NCBI GenBank assembly: GCA_029263355.1
Contig: JAJCXQ010000262.1
Location: 1-40,260 of the forward strand
DNA length: 40,260 bases
Reading direction: 5' to 3'
Source of the DNA: Acidobacteriota bacterium
Lineage (GTDB): Bacteria; Acidobacteriota; Thermoanaerobaculia; Multivoradales; J023
The position numbers and the translations under genes were made by a program. The notes under the pieces are model-generated. The model saw nothing but the letters and a program-made list of their open reading frames with translations, was not told where the DNA came from and made no database searches. Position 1 is the first letter of the stretch. Each line of letters opens with the position of its first letter. Positions 1-8,276 of this stretch are shown here, in pieces.

Positions 1-41
1 CCGTCACCGTCACCGTCACCATCGTCACCGTCACCATCGCA
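1..41. repeat. Hexanucleotide-like simple repeat, cut by window edge
   Basis: CCGTCA units run from the first base and degenerate into CCATCG/TCACCG variants. Read on the minus strand in the frame following the stop at 90-92, the repeat would encode an Asp-Gly run (CDGDGDDGDGDGD). No start codon with a good ribosome site precedes it, so I treat it as a simple repeat rather than a gene. Its left end lies outside the window. Confidence 0.6.
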
Positions 42-89
42 GCCCGAGATGATGGCGCCTACCTGGTTCAGCGATCTGACCAAAAGTCG

Positions 90-437
90 CTACAGGGACG
101 CGCAAAGGGCCTGGACATGGACGAGTTGACTCTCCGCCACCGAAGTAAAGGTGAGGCCCCAGCCTCGGTCGCCGGTTTGGACACCACCAGCATCCGTCGC
201 GCGATCCCGCCATACCCGCCAGACCTCGAGTCCGGAGTTGGACCAATATCCCCCGGCCAAAACCCTCTTGCCCTCTGGGCAGATCGCCGCAACATGGCCG
301 ATCGTGCCCGGTGCTTCCGTCGTATTGGCCTGGACCAATTCGTAGCCCGGCCAGTCTCTCGATGACTCAGCCCCAGATCGACCCCCGTTTCGGCCCCCGG
401 ACGGTCTTTCGAACAGTGATCGAGAGCCGAGTCGCTA
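90..437 (-). pseudogene. Remnant or start-less small exported-type protein (CPxGKRVLAGGY motif)
   Basis: The open frame runs from a stop at 435-437 down to TAG at 90-92. Its last ~85 residues contain GYELVQANT, then AAICPEGKRVLAGGYW and a closing HVQALCASL. This resembles small secreted proteins that carry a 'V.A.CP.GK.VLGGG' core with a C-terminal Cys (recalled, not searched). The only start codon near the core is TTG at 338, which would cut off the GYE strand that belongs to the domain. Upstream of it the frame is a low-complexity Arg/Gly/Ser stretch with no ATG or GTG. It therefore looks like a decayed or frameshifted gene end lying downstream of the VWFA gene. It could be a real gene with an unusual start, but that is less likely. 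Confidence 0.4.
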
Positions 438-440
438 CTG

Positions 441-475
441 CAACCCCTGTGGCAGGGTCACAGCCCCTGTGGCAG
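441..475. repeat. 15-bp direct repeat flanking the stop codon of the VWFA gene
   Basis: CAACCCCTGTGGCAG (441-455) and CAGCCCCTGTGGCAG (461-475) differ at one base. On the minus strand the second copy encodes the last five residues (LPQGL) of the VWFA protein. The TGA (458-460) follows directly, and then the first copy repeats the coding end out of frame. Confidence 0.75.
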
Positions 476-3400
476 ATCCACCGTCGCGCTACCCCAGAGC
501 CCGGAGGCGACATCTTCCACGGTGACGGCTAGGCGGGCGTTGGGGGCATCTCGCCACTCGGTCGGAAAGGTGTAAATCCAACCCGCGGAGGCCTCCTGCA
601 AGGTCTCTTGCCGGTGCTCTACCGACGGTAGGTCGTCACCCGCCAAAACTCCGATCGACACACGCAGGGTCGAGCCGGGGCGCACCAAGCCTGCCAGATC
701 GGCAAAGTGCACGGTCGCCTCGACATCGGCACGTAACTTCTTGCCGTCGCCGGGAGCCGGGGCTCCGATGTCGAGATCAATCGCCAACTCACCTTGTTCG
801 GCGACGCCACCCAGCAAGCGGCGCACCCGCGCTTCGGCTTGCCCCTCGGAGGTCGCCGCGGTGATTAACTGGGTGGTCGCTATCTTGACCCCTGCGCGCG
901 CAGGTTGCAGATCGAGAGCATGGGACGCTCCATCAGGAGCCCGATCGACTTGATAGGTCAACACGTACCAACCGGTGGTCTTGTCCAGAGCGCGCTCCAA
1001 CCCAGCCGGACCAATCACGACGTCGCCACCGGAGGGCTCCGCCAGATTGCGCTGGGAATCGATGGGATCGAGCAGCAAGTAACTGGAATCAACAGCGTGC
1101 ACGGTGTCGGTACTGGCGGTGAGGAATGACTGGAACTTGTCGGAGCGGGAGTCCGCCCCGGACGTCGAACTGCCGACAGTCTGCCCTGCCACCGCCAAAA
1201 TCCGCCAACCCGTCGCGGCCAGCTCACGACCCAGGTGGTTGACGCTGCCCGCCTTCTTGAGCGACCTCAAGTCTTCCCGGAACTGAAAGGTGTTGTGAGG
1301 CTCGAGCTTTTCGATCCATGGCGCATAGAAGGCCAACGGATCTTCGTCGAACCCAGCGCCGACCACCACCAGTAACCCGGCTCGCTGACCGGTTTCTCGC
1401 TGTGCCCAAAACCGCAGCTGGTCAAGCGCCCGCGACACAATGATGTGCTCCTCACCCGCCGACGACCGCGCCGCGAAGGTGACCTTGGAACTCTCGATCC
1501 CCTTGCTCAGCCCATCCTCTCCGACACTACCCTCGGTAAACCGATTGGGGATCTGCCGAACGTCTTGCACGAACCGCTGACGGATTCGCTCGATTGCGTG
1601 CCTCCCGGTCTTGCGGCCAGCGAGCTCATCCAGAACCTCTGAAACCTGCGCCAGGTCACGGGTAGGGCCGACCAACGAGCGCACTTGCTCTTTCTCGGCC
1701 ACCACCACTTCCACCGGCCCCATGGCGGCGAGGCGTTCGAGCTGACCGGTGACCGCACGAAGTGCCTGCCGCTGGTCGAAACCACCGCCGACGGTCCGAT
1801 TGACATAAATCGCAACCGGAAGATCTTTGCTCTCTTCTTGCGGTTCGGTTCGCGAGGAATCGCCAGTGGGCTCGATCGGCTCGATCGGGGTTTGCCCGGC
1901 TCCCCCCGAAACCGGCGCCAGGCCGAGCACGGTGACGGAGGCGCCATCTTCCAACAGGGTGAAGTCCGCTGTGGTCAAGTCACGCACCGGGGCGCCCCCG
2001 GCGTCAACCGCACTGACCACCACCGAAACAGCGGTGATATCGAGTCGATCGGCCGTCAACCCTGCCAAATCCGGCGCCGGGTCCGGTAGCTCGGCCCGTG
2101 CCCAAACCGGCTCCATGTTGACTGCGGAATTCTCGCTATGCCCCGCCAACCGCACTCCCGCCGGCAAGGTTGCCGCCAGCTGCGCCGGATTCTGGGGCGA
2201 CGAGAACCAGGCGACACATTGCCCATCGAGGACATCTCGCACCGTCCTCAAGCTACGGGACATCGACTCCATGTTGAGAGCTGGCAAACCTTCCGGCCAG
2301 CCGTCCTCGCGGCGTTTGCCGTTGCGCAAGACCACCAGCGGGACATTGACCTCGGCCAGATAGGCTTGTGCCTGCTGCGGGCTGAAGCGACTCCCGTCGC
2401 GTTTTTGGACATTGTTGCCGAGAATCAGCACTACAGCCCGGCGCCTGGGCCCGCCGGCGGCGACCAAGCCGGACGCCGCCACCGCATCGGCGATTCGCGG
2501 CTTACCAGGGACTTCAGCCAGGCCGTATCGGAACAGGAGATCGAGCCAATTCGGGCGGCCTTGGCCAAACCCATTGACCCTATGCAGCCCCTCGTCAGGG
2601 GCCACGTACCATAAGCGCTCAGCATCAAAAATGGTCGCTTTGGCTTTGAGCCAAGAATTCTTGGGCTCTGGCTCGCTGTCCTCCGCCCCCTGACGGACCA
2701 TCGAGTCGAAGGCCTTGGTTGCGGCTCCAGAGGTGTTCGCTAGCCGGCCGGTGTTCCAGCCGGAGTTGCGCAGGGGGACGTAGTGTGCTTCAGGATCGAG
2801 CACGAGCACCACTTCGAAGCCACTCTTCTCCAGCTTCTCGACCCCTTCCGGCCACCCCGCGGCGCCGGTCTCGCAAGGGACTTGCGCATCGGCCATCAAG
2901 GGCACGGCGTTGAGTCCTACCGACGCCGAGTCCCCGAATCCACTCAGGGTCTTCACCGCTTCGACACGGCGGCCGTCGGGGAACACCGCCATCCCGACCA
3001 GAACCTGCCCGGCATCTCCCCGTTCCGCATCCGGACAGGGAAACCGCACCGCGCGGCCATCGGAGGAGACCTCGGTTTGGGAACCGGTGAGAGTGACCTC
3101 GAGCTCAACCGGATTCTGCTGCTGTGGGTGAGCCCAGCTGATGCGGGCGCCACAGACTTTACCCGAGGGCTTCACCAGATTCAGCACAAGCTCGGCCTCT
3201 TGCCCGGGCCGATTCAACCACCGCTCGACCCGCTCACTATCTCGCACCAGCTCCAACAGATGCAGATGGGGATCCGGACCGAGATCAACTGTGCAGGCAG
3301 GTGACGAGGCCGACAATTCACACGCCCGTTCGCCGTTCAAAAAGAGCTCCGCTGGCTGCCCTTGCGCCCCGAGGGCGACCTCAACCTTCAACTCGCCAAC

Positions 3401-3577
3401 AACCAGCCCGGTCGGGTAGGTCAAAATCCTCATCGGCTCTTGGGCGGCGGCGATTGCGCCTCCCAGCAGCTGCGTCCCCACCAGCAGTATCCCGACTAGC
3501 TGCGTCCCGACCAGAAGTGCCCCTGACAGCAACCTCTTTGATACCAAGCTTCTCACCAGGCTACACGCGGATCTCAT
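458..3577 (-). CDS. Exported VWFA-related (Acidobacteria-type) protein
   Basis: A 1039-residue protein of unknown function, predicted exported. The N-terminus has a basic start and a long hydrophobic core ending near AIAAAQE, which reads as a signal peptide enlarged by a 10-residue duplication. Around residue 530 the stretch VRDLTTADFTLLEDG matches the pattern opening the Acidobacterial VWFA-related domain (TIGR03436-like: '..L...DF.v.EDG'). It is followed by LPVAIYVN and LLVVVGAGFDEDP, the usual first and central strands of that domain. An earlier stretch (about residues 255-420, VVLVLDPEA, VVLILGNN) may be a second, degenerate copy. The MIDAS metal site is not clear, so metal binding is uncertain. 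The ATG at 3577 has a good ribosome site (AAAAGGAG, 3585-3592) and lies 18 bases after the MATE gene stop, so the two are probably co-transcribed. Confidence 0.85.
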   Translation of the reverse strand: MRSACSLVRSLVSKRLLSGALLVGTQLVGILLVGTQLLGGAIAAAQEPMRILTYPTGLVVGELKVEVALGAQGQPAELFLNGERACELSASSPACTVDLGPDPHLHLLELVRDSERVERWLNRPGQEAELVLNLVKPSGKVCGARISWAHPQQQNPVELEVTLTGSQTEVSSDGRAVRFPCPDAERGDAGQVLVGMAVFPDGRRVEAVKTLSGFGDSASVGLNAVPLMADAQVPCETGAAGWPEGVEKLEKSGFEVVLVLDPEAHYVPLRNSGWNTGRLANTSGAATKAFDSMVRQGAEDSEPEPKNSWLKAKATIFDAERLWYVAPDEGLHRVNGFGQGRPNWLDLLFRYGLAEVPGKPRIADAVAASGLVAAGGPRRRAVVLILGNNVQKRDGSRFSPQQAQAYLAEVNVPLVVLRNGKRREDGWPEGLPALNMESMSRSLRTVRDVLDGQCVAWFSSPQNPAQLAATLPAGVRLAGHSENSAVNMEPVWARAELPDPAPDLAGLTADRLDITAVSVVVSAVDAGGAPVRDLTTADFTLLEDGASVTVLGLAPVSGGAGQTPIEPIEPTGDSSRTEPQEESKDLPVAIYVNRTVGGGFDQRQALRAVTGQLERLAAMGPVEVVVAEKEQVRSLVGPTRDLAQVSEVLDELAGRKTGRHAIERIRQRFVQDVRQIPNRFTEGSVGEDGLSKGIESSKVTFAARSSAGEEHIIVSRALDQLRFWAQRETGQRAGLLVVVGAGFDEDPLAFYAPWIEKLEPHNTFQFREDLRSLKKAGSVNHLGRELAATGWRILAVAGQTVGSSTSGADSRSDKFQSFLTASTDTVHAVDSSYLLLDPIDSQRNLAEPSGGDVVIGPAGLERALDKTTGWYVLTYQVDRAPDGASHALDLQPARAGVKIATTQLITAATSEGQAEARVRRLLGGVAEQGELAIDLDIGAPAPGDGKKLRADVEATVHFADLAGLVRPGSTLRVSIGVLAGDDLPSVEHRQETLQEASAGWIYTFPTEWRDAPNARLAVTVEDVASGLWGSATVDLPQGL
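3468..3527. repeat. 30-bp tandem duplication inside the signal-peptide coding region
   Basis: Two adjacent 30-bp units (3468-3497 and 3498-3527) both begin AGCTGCGTCCC. On the minus strand they encode LLVGTQLVGI followed by LLVGTQLLGG, doubling the hydrophobic core of the VWFA protein's signal peptide. Confidence 0.75.
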
Positions 3578-3595
3578 GACAGGTCTCCTTTTAGC

Positions 3596-4993
3596 TCAAG
3601 CCTCTGCGATCTGCACCTCGATCTCTTTCCACTTCCCTTGCCAGAAGCGTCCCATCGACAACACACAGCGCATGAAATGCCCTAAAACAATCGCCAGCCA
3701 GATATCGGCTGGCTGCAGCCCCCGAAAGACATCGATCACAGCACAGATGCTCAGAGGCAGAATCAACTGGGAGATCACTGAGATAAACATCGGACTGCGG
3801 GTATCGCCGGTGCCCTGAAGACCGCCGGTATAGCTCAAGGCAACCGTCAGGAAAACACCCGAAATACTGAGGTACACCAAGAGCTGTTGCCCCAGACTTA
3901 GCACCAACGGATCCTCCATACCAAAAGCGCCCATCAGCGCCCGCGGTACGACAAGAAAAAGTAATCCCATCGGCACAGCGATCGATAAACCCAAGAGTGC
4001 TGATGAGCGCGGAGCGATCGCCGCCCGTTCGGGCTGATCAGCCCCCAGGTTTTGGCCAGCGACCGTTGCCGCGGCGGCCAACAATGCTGTCGACGTCCAG
4101 GTGATGACCGAAAAGAGCTGTGTATAGCCGATCGCGAAAGCAGCCTGCGCCTCAGCGCTCTGTTCGAGCGAACCGACGTAACGCATCATCAGCACCCCGC
4201 CGATGTTCATGGCGATACCTTGGAAACCGGTCGGCAAGCCGAAGCGGAACACTTGCGAGATGATCTTCCAATCTGGCTTCCAACTCTCGAGCTCGGTGAA
4301 TCGCACTACCAAAGAGCCCTTGAAGACCAAATAAAAGGCACGCAGCGCCACGATGCCTGCGGCAATCACCGTACCCATCGCAGCACCGCGAGTTCCGTAG
4401 GCCGGAATCGGCCCCAAACCGCGGATCAGGATCACATTCAGGACCAAATTCAAGACCGTCAGCATGATGCCCAGCCGCATCGGAGTCCGTGCGTCTCCAG
4501 CGGCGCGAAACGCTCCGCCGAACATAAAGAAATGCATCAGGCCGAGGCTGAAGACGAAAAGAATCCGCAGGTAAGGTAAAGCCTGCTCCTGGACGCCTGG
4601 AGCAGCATGGACCAAGCCGAGGAGCTTGGGCGCCAGGAAATAGCCGAGGGGGGCAAAAACGAACAGGCCGATGAAGGTCGAGGTCAGAAAAACCTGATAC
4701 ACGACCCGATTGACTTTTTCTTTTTGGCCAGCGCCAGCAAAACGCGCCACCAACACCGCCATTCCGGAATACAGCGAGCTGATGAAAATCACTACAACGA
4801 TGAATATCTGCCAGCTGACCCCGATCGCGGCATTGGCCTGAAACCCGACATAGTGCCCCACCATGGCATGGTCGACCAAGCCCTGAAAACCGGCGAACAA
4901 ATTCTGCAGCATCGTCGGCCAAGCGATCGCCCAAACTGCTTTATGGATTGGGCCTTCGATGATCGAACGATCAAAGGTGGGTGATTCGGCCAT
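3596..4993 (-). CDS. MATE-family multidrug/toxin efflux transporter
   Basis: A 465-residue integral membrane protein, the usual length for NorM/DinF-type MATE exporters, which expel cationic compounds in exchange for Na+ or H+. It has about twelve hydrophobic segments in two halves. The family hallmark near the N-terminus is visible (AWPTMLQNLFAGFQGLVDHA, then MVGHYVG), and the second half repeats the pattern (FRFGLPTGFQGIAMNIGG). The start ATG at 4993 has no clear Shine-Dalgarno sequence. It is the first gene of a probable two-gene unit with the VWFA gene. Substrate cannot be inferred. Confidence 0.9.
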   Translation of the reverse strand: MAESPTFDRSIIEGPIHKAVWAIAWPTMLQNLFAGFQGLVDHAMVGHYVGFQANAAIGVSWQIFIVVVIFISSLYSGMAVLVARFAGAGQKEKVNRVVYQVFLTSTFIGLFVFAPLGYFLAPKLLGLVHAAPGVQEQALPYLRILFVFSLGLMHFFMFGGAFRAAGDARTPMRLGIMLTVLNLVLNVILIRGLGPIPAYGTRGAAMGTVIAAGIVALRAFYLVFKGSLVVRFTELESWKPDWKIISQVFRFGLPTGFQGIAMNIGGVLMMRYVGSLEQSAEAQAAFAIGYTQLFSVITWTSTALLAAAATVAGQNLGADQPERAAIAPRSSALLGLSIAVPMGLLFLVVPRALMGAFGMEDPLVLSLGQQLLVYLSISGVFLTVALSYTGGLQGTGDTRSPMFISVISQLILPLSICAVIDVFRGLQPADIWLAIVLGHFMRCVLSMGRFWQGKWKEIEVQIAEA

Positions 4994-5461
4994 ATTCAGG
5001 GCAGGCTTAGGTGGTGTGAAATCCCAACTTCGAGTGTTCGCGGACTCGGGAGAACGCTCCAGGGAAAGGCGTCTCGCGAGCGCAGACCGCGCATGCGGTG
5101 TTCGAACAGCAGTTACGGACAGAAGTATAGTGGGGTTTCAGAGCCACCAAAGGGCCGGGGGCGCCGTCAGGGACGGACTGCCCCCATGCAGGGTTTGTAG
5201 GGACACCCTTCATGACCGCCCGGCCGGCCTCGTGGACGATCTAATTAGTTCCCGTCCAGTACGATCGATCGCCGGTCGAGTGTCGTGGGCTGCGCTCGGC
5301 CTGCGTGACTCGCCAGACCGGTATCAAGATGCGCAAGCTCAGCTTGATCAATGGTTTGTCCAGTTCATTGATCGTGCTTGCTCAAACATCCTCGGCCGTG
5401 CTCGCTCCACACGCTCGACCTAACTAACTCGCAAACGGTGTCTCTGAGTGGTGCGATCTAG
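4994..5461. other. Intergenic region between lon and the MATE gene
   Basis: 468 bases with no convincing gene. The plus-strand open frame across it has no ribosome site and no recognisable protein. It holds the candidate MATE promoter and, nearer lon, two inverted repeats: CAAGCT-C-AGCTTG (5334-5346) and GATCAATG with CATTGATC (5346-5353/5366-5373, 12-base loop). Neither is followed by a T-tract, so a terminator role for lon is only possible. Confidence 0.5.
5124..5151 (-). promoter_or_regulatory. Candidate promoter of the MATE-VWFA unit
   Basis: On the minus strand a -10-like TATACT (5124-5129) lies 16 bases downstream of TTTGGT (5146-5151), which matches the -35 consensus poorly. A start near 5117 would leave a leader of about 125 bases before the MATE ATG. 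Confidence 0.35.
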
Positions 5462-8023
5462 TCAATGCTCGAAGTTGCTGGACAGCGGCGCCACATCTTC
5501 GGGCCGCTGGTCACCGAACAGCAGGCGGCCGTCGCGGTACGAGGCGTCACACAACGCCAGCGCCAGAACCTCACCCAGCTCTCGCACCGGTGTGACCTCG
5601 ATCATGTCCAGAACTTCCGTCGGCAAGTCTTCGAGATCGCGGTGGTTGTCCTGCGGCAGGATGAAGCGACGGATGCCTGCACGGACGCCGCCAAGGATCT
5701 TTTCTTTGACTCCGCCGATCGGCAACACGCGACCGTTGAGAGTGATCTCTCCGGTCATCGCCAGATCGTGACGCGCGGGTCGGCCGGAAAGGCTCGAGAC
5801 GAGTGCCGTCGCCAAGGTGACACCAGCAGAAGGACCGTCTTTGGGGATGGCGCCAGCTGGCACGTGGATATGCAGATCTCGATCGAAGCCTTCAGGATCG
5901 ATGTGGAGCGCCGCGGCATTGGAGCGAGCGTAGGACCAAGCAGCTCGTGCCGACTCTTTCATCACGTCCCCGAGTTGACCAGTCAGCACCAGCTCACCTT
6001 TGCCGGGCATGGTGGTGGCTTCGACGAACATGATGTCGCCCCCCGCCGGGGTGTAATACATGCCGGTGGCAACGCCAACTTGATCTTTCTGCGCCATCTT
6101 CTCGGGATGGACTTTCGGACGTCCGAGAAGTTTGGAGACATTGTCGGCATCAACCTGCATGGACTCGATCTCGCGGGCCGCGATTTTGCGTGCGACTTTA
6201 CGCGCCAGGCGCCCGATCTCCCGTTCGAGCTGACGCAGCCCAGCTTCACGGGTGTGTTCAGAGATGACCTTGGCCAATCCGGACTCGGTCAGATCCATCT
6301 GGTCCGCGGTCAAACCGTTGCGTCGCAGTTGGCGGGGAATCAAATACTGTGCCGCGATGGCGAGCTTTTCACCTTCAGTGTAACCGGAGAACTCGATCAT
6401 CTCCATCCGGTCGAGCAGTGGCCCGGGGATGTTTTGTAAGAAGTTGGCTGTACACACGAAAAGCACTTCGCTCAGATCGTAGGGGATACCCAGATAGTGA
6501 TCGGTGAAGGAATCGTTCTGCGCTGGATCGAGGACCTCAAGGAGCGCCGACGCGGGATCTCCTTGATACGACATCCCCAACTTGTCGATCTCATCGAGCA
6601 GAAACACCGGGTTCTTGGTGCCAGCTTGTTTCATCCCCTTGATGATGCGACCGGGCATGGCGCCGACATAAGTCCGGCGGTGACCGCGGATATCCGCTTC
6701 GTCACGGGCCCCGCCAAGGGAGATCCTGACGTACTTGCGACCCATAGCACGGGCGATAGACTTCGCCAGCGATGTCTTGCCGACACCCGGGGGACCGACG
6801 AAAAGAAGAATCGGTGCTTTGGCGATGCCTTCGTCCTGGTGCGAGGAGTCTGCCGCGGCTGAGGCCTGAGCATCTTCGAGCACGGCTAGCGAGCTCGCAG
6901 CCTCGGTTGCAACATCTGGTGACACTACGTCTGGTACCGCTGCGTCTGATGACGCCTCCGGCTCGTCCTTTCGCCGTTCTTCAGTTTCGAGCCGAAGCTG
7001 GTGAACCGCGAGAAATTCGAGGATACGATCTTTCACCTCGTCCAGGCCGTAGTGGTCCTCATCGAGGATTCTCGACGCTTCCGGCTGGTCCAGGCGTTCG
7101 TCGGTGCGCTCCGACCACGGCAGCTCGGCGACGGTCTCGAGATAGGTCCGGACCACCTGCGCCTCCATGGCTTCGCGACCAAATCGGCTCAACCGTCGTA
7201 ACTCACGGTCAACCTCTTTGCGGCCTTCCGGCGGCAAATCGAGGGCTTCGAGCTTGGCGCTGAGCTCCGCCAAATCGTCGTCGCCGTCACCTTCGTCGAG
7301 CTCCTTCTGGATCGTTCTGAGCTGTTCGCGGAGAAAAAATTCCTTTTGTCGATCGCCGAGCTCTTCTTGAACCTTGGACTTGAGATCCGCCTGCGCGTCA
7401 ACAATCTCCAACTGACGCTGCACGTGGATCAGGACTTTACGCAAACGTTCCTCGACCGACAGGGTTTCGAGCAACTCTTGACGCTGCGCGATCGGAATAT
7501 CGATAAAGCCCGCCACCAAATCGGCAAGTCGACCAGGATTCTGGATACCTGCCAAGACTTGCTGCACCGCGTCTTCCGCCAGCCCGGCTTTCTGACCCAG
7601 CTCGGCGGCACGCATGCGGGCTTCGCGATAAAGCGCCACAAACGCCGCATCATCAGGGTTGGCCGGCTGCATGTCGTCGACCACCCTAACGATCGCCTGA
7701 AGGTAGCCTTCAGGCGATTTTTCGTAACGCATGGCGATACCGCGCTGGGTTCCATGAAGCAAAAGCTGGACACCGGACAGGGTACGCTGCACGTGGTCGA
7801 TGCGTGCGATCGTTCCCATGAGATGAAGACTATCCGCGGTGACGTCACTAGTGTTTTGACGCTGAGCCACCGCCAAAACCAACGATTCATCCTGTCGCTT
7901 GGCTGCCTCCAAGGCCTTGAGAGTCGCTGGCCGCCCGGCGGCGATCGGCATCGTAACGCCCGGAAACAAGAGCAGCTCGCGCAGCGGCACAATCGGTAAG
8001 ACCTGGGGATCTATATCTGGCAT
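5462..8023 (-). CDS. lon: ATP-dependent Lon protease with a linker insertion
   Basis: An 853-residue LonA-type protease that degrades misfolded and regulatory cytoplasmic proteins. In order: the N-terminal substrate-binding domain (PIVPLRELLLFPGVTMPI), a coiled coil (DRQKEFFLREQLRTIQKEL), the AAA+ module with Walker A GPPGVGKTS and Walker B VFLLDEIDK, and the Ser-Lys protease domain with PKDGPSAGV (catalytic Ser) and GGVKEKILGG (catalytic Lys). An Ala/Asp/Glu/Ser-rich stretch of about 50 residues, encoded near 6825-6980, sits just before Walker A where the E. coli protein has only a short linker. I place the start at ATG 8023 (MPDIDPQ) because AGAGGA lies 8 bases upstream. The frame stays open to 8104, but those 27 extra residues do not look like Lon. 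Lon is often heat-regulated, but no CIRCE element is visible upstream. Confidence 0.97.
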   Translation of the reverse strand: MPDIDPQVLPIVPLRELLLFPGVTMPIAAGRPATLKALEAAKRQDESLVLAVAQRQNTSDVTADSLHLMGTIARIDHVQRTLSGVQLLLHGTQRGIAMRYEKSPEGYLQAIVRVVDDMQPANPDDAAFVALYREARMRAAELGQKAGLAEDAVQQVLAGIQNPGRLADLVAGFIDIPIAQRQELLETLSVEERLRKVLIHVQRQLEIVDAQADLKSKVQEELGDRQKEFFLREQLRTIQKELDEGDGDDDLAELSAKLEALDLPPEGRKEVDRELRRLSRFGREAMEAQVVRTYLETVAELPWSERTDERLDQPEASRILDEDHYGLDEVKDRILEFLAVHQLRLETEERRKDEPEASSDAAVPDVVSPDVATEAASSLAVLEDAQASAAADSSHQDEGIAKAPILLFVGPPGVGKTSLAKSIARAMGRKYVRISLGGARDEADIRGHRRTYVGAMPGRIIKGMKQAGTKNPVFLLDEIDKLGMSYQGDPASALLEVLDPAQNDSFTDHYLGIPYDLSEVLFVCTANFLQNIPGPLLDRMEMIEFSGYTEGEKLAIAAQYLIPRQLRRNGLTADQMDLTESGLAKVISEHTREAGLRQLEREIGRLARKVARKIAAREIESMQVDADNVSKLLGRPKVHPEKMAQKDQVGVATGMYYTPAGGDIMFVEATTMPGKGELVLTGQLGDVMKESARAAWSYARSNAAALHIDPEGFDRDLHIHVPAGAIPKDGPSAGVTLATALVSSLSGRPARHDLAMTGEITLNGRVLPIGGVKEKILGGVRAGIRRFILPQDNHRDLEDLPTEVLDMIEVTPVRELGEVLALALCDASYRDGRLLFGDQRPEDVAPLSSNFEH

Positions 8024-8114
8024 GAGATTCATCCTCTCGCATCGTCTAATGAGTTGCGGGTTCCGTGGAGCCGCCCGAAAATGTCCGACGTGGACACGGG
8101 CCAATCCTCGGTCG

Positions 8115-8132
8115 CCGCCTCGAATCAGGCGG
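8115..8132. repeat. 6-bp inverted repeat upstream of lon
   Basis: CCGCCT-CGAATC-AGGCGG forms a perfect 6-bp hairpin in the 253-base spacer between the glycosyltransferase stop (8277) and the lon start (8023). It could be an operator or a leader hairpin. No T-tract follows on either strand. Nothing else recognisable is in the spacer. Confidence 0.35.
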
Positions 8133-8276
8133 AGTGTCTGCCGGTGACCACGTTACTGTGGCTTGTTGCCGTGGCTCGTTAGTGGCTCGTCACCGTGCTC
8201 CGCTCGAGGGCGCGTCGTTCGTTTAGTGTCAACGCGCTTCACCCAGGCGATATTCCCGTGGACTGAGAGGCTGCCC

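Noticed and set aside
4959..5423. 154-codon plus-strand frame across the lon-MATE spacer
   Set aside because: It begins inside the MATE gene in antisense, has no ribosome site and encodes a compositionally odd Arg/Ser-rich protein.
5465..6439. 324-codon plus-strand frame opposite lon
   Set aside because: Antisense to the Lon protease domain, with low-complexity translation and no ribosome site.
8024..8276. CIRCE heat-shock operator upstream of lon
   Set aside because: There is no TTAGCACTC/GAGTGCTAA pair; the only inverted repeat is an unrelated 6-bp stem.
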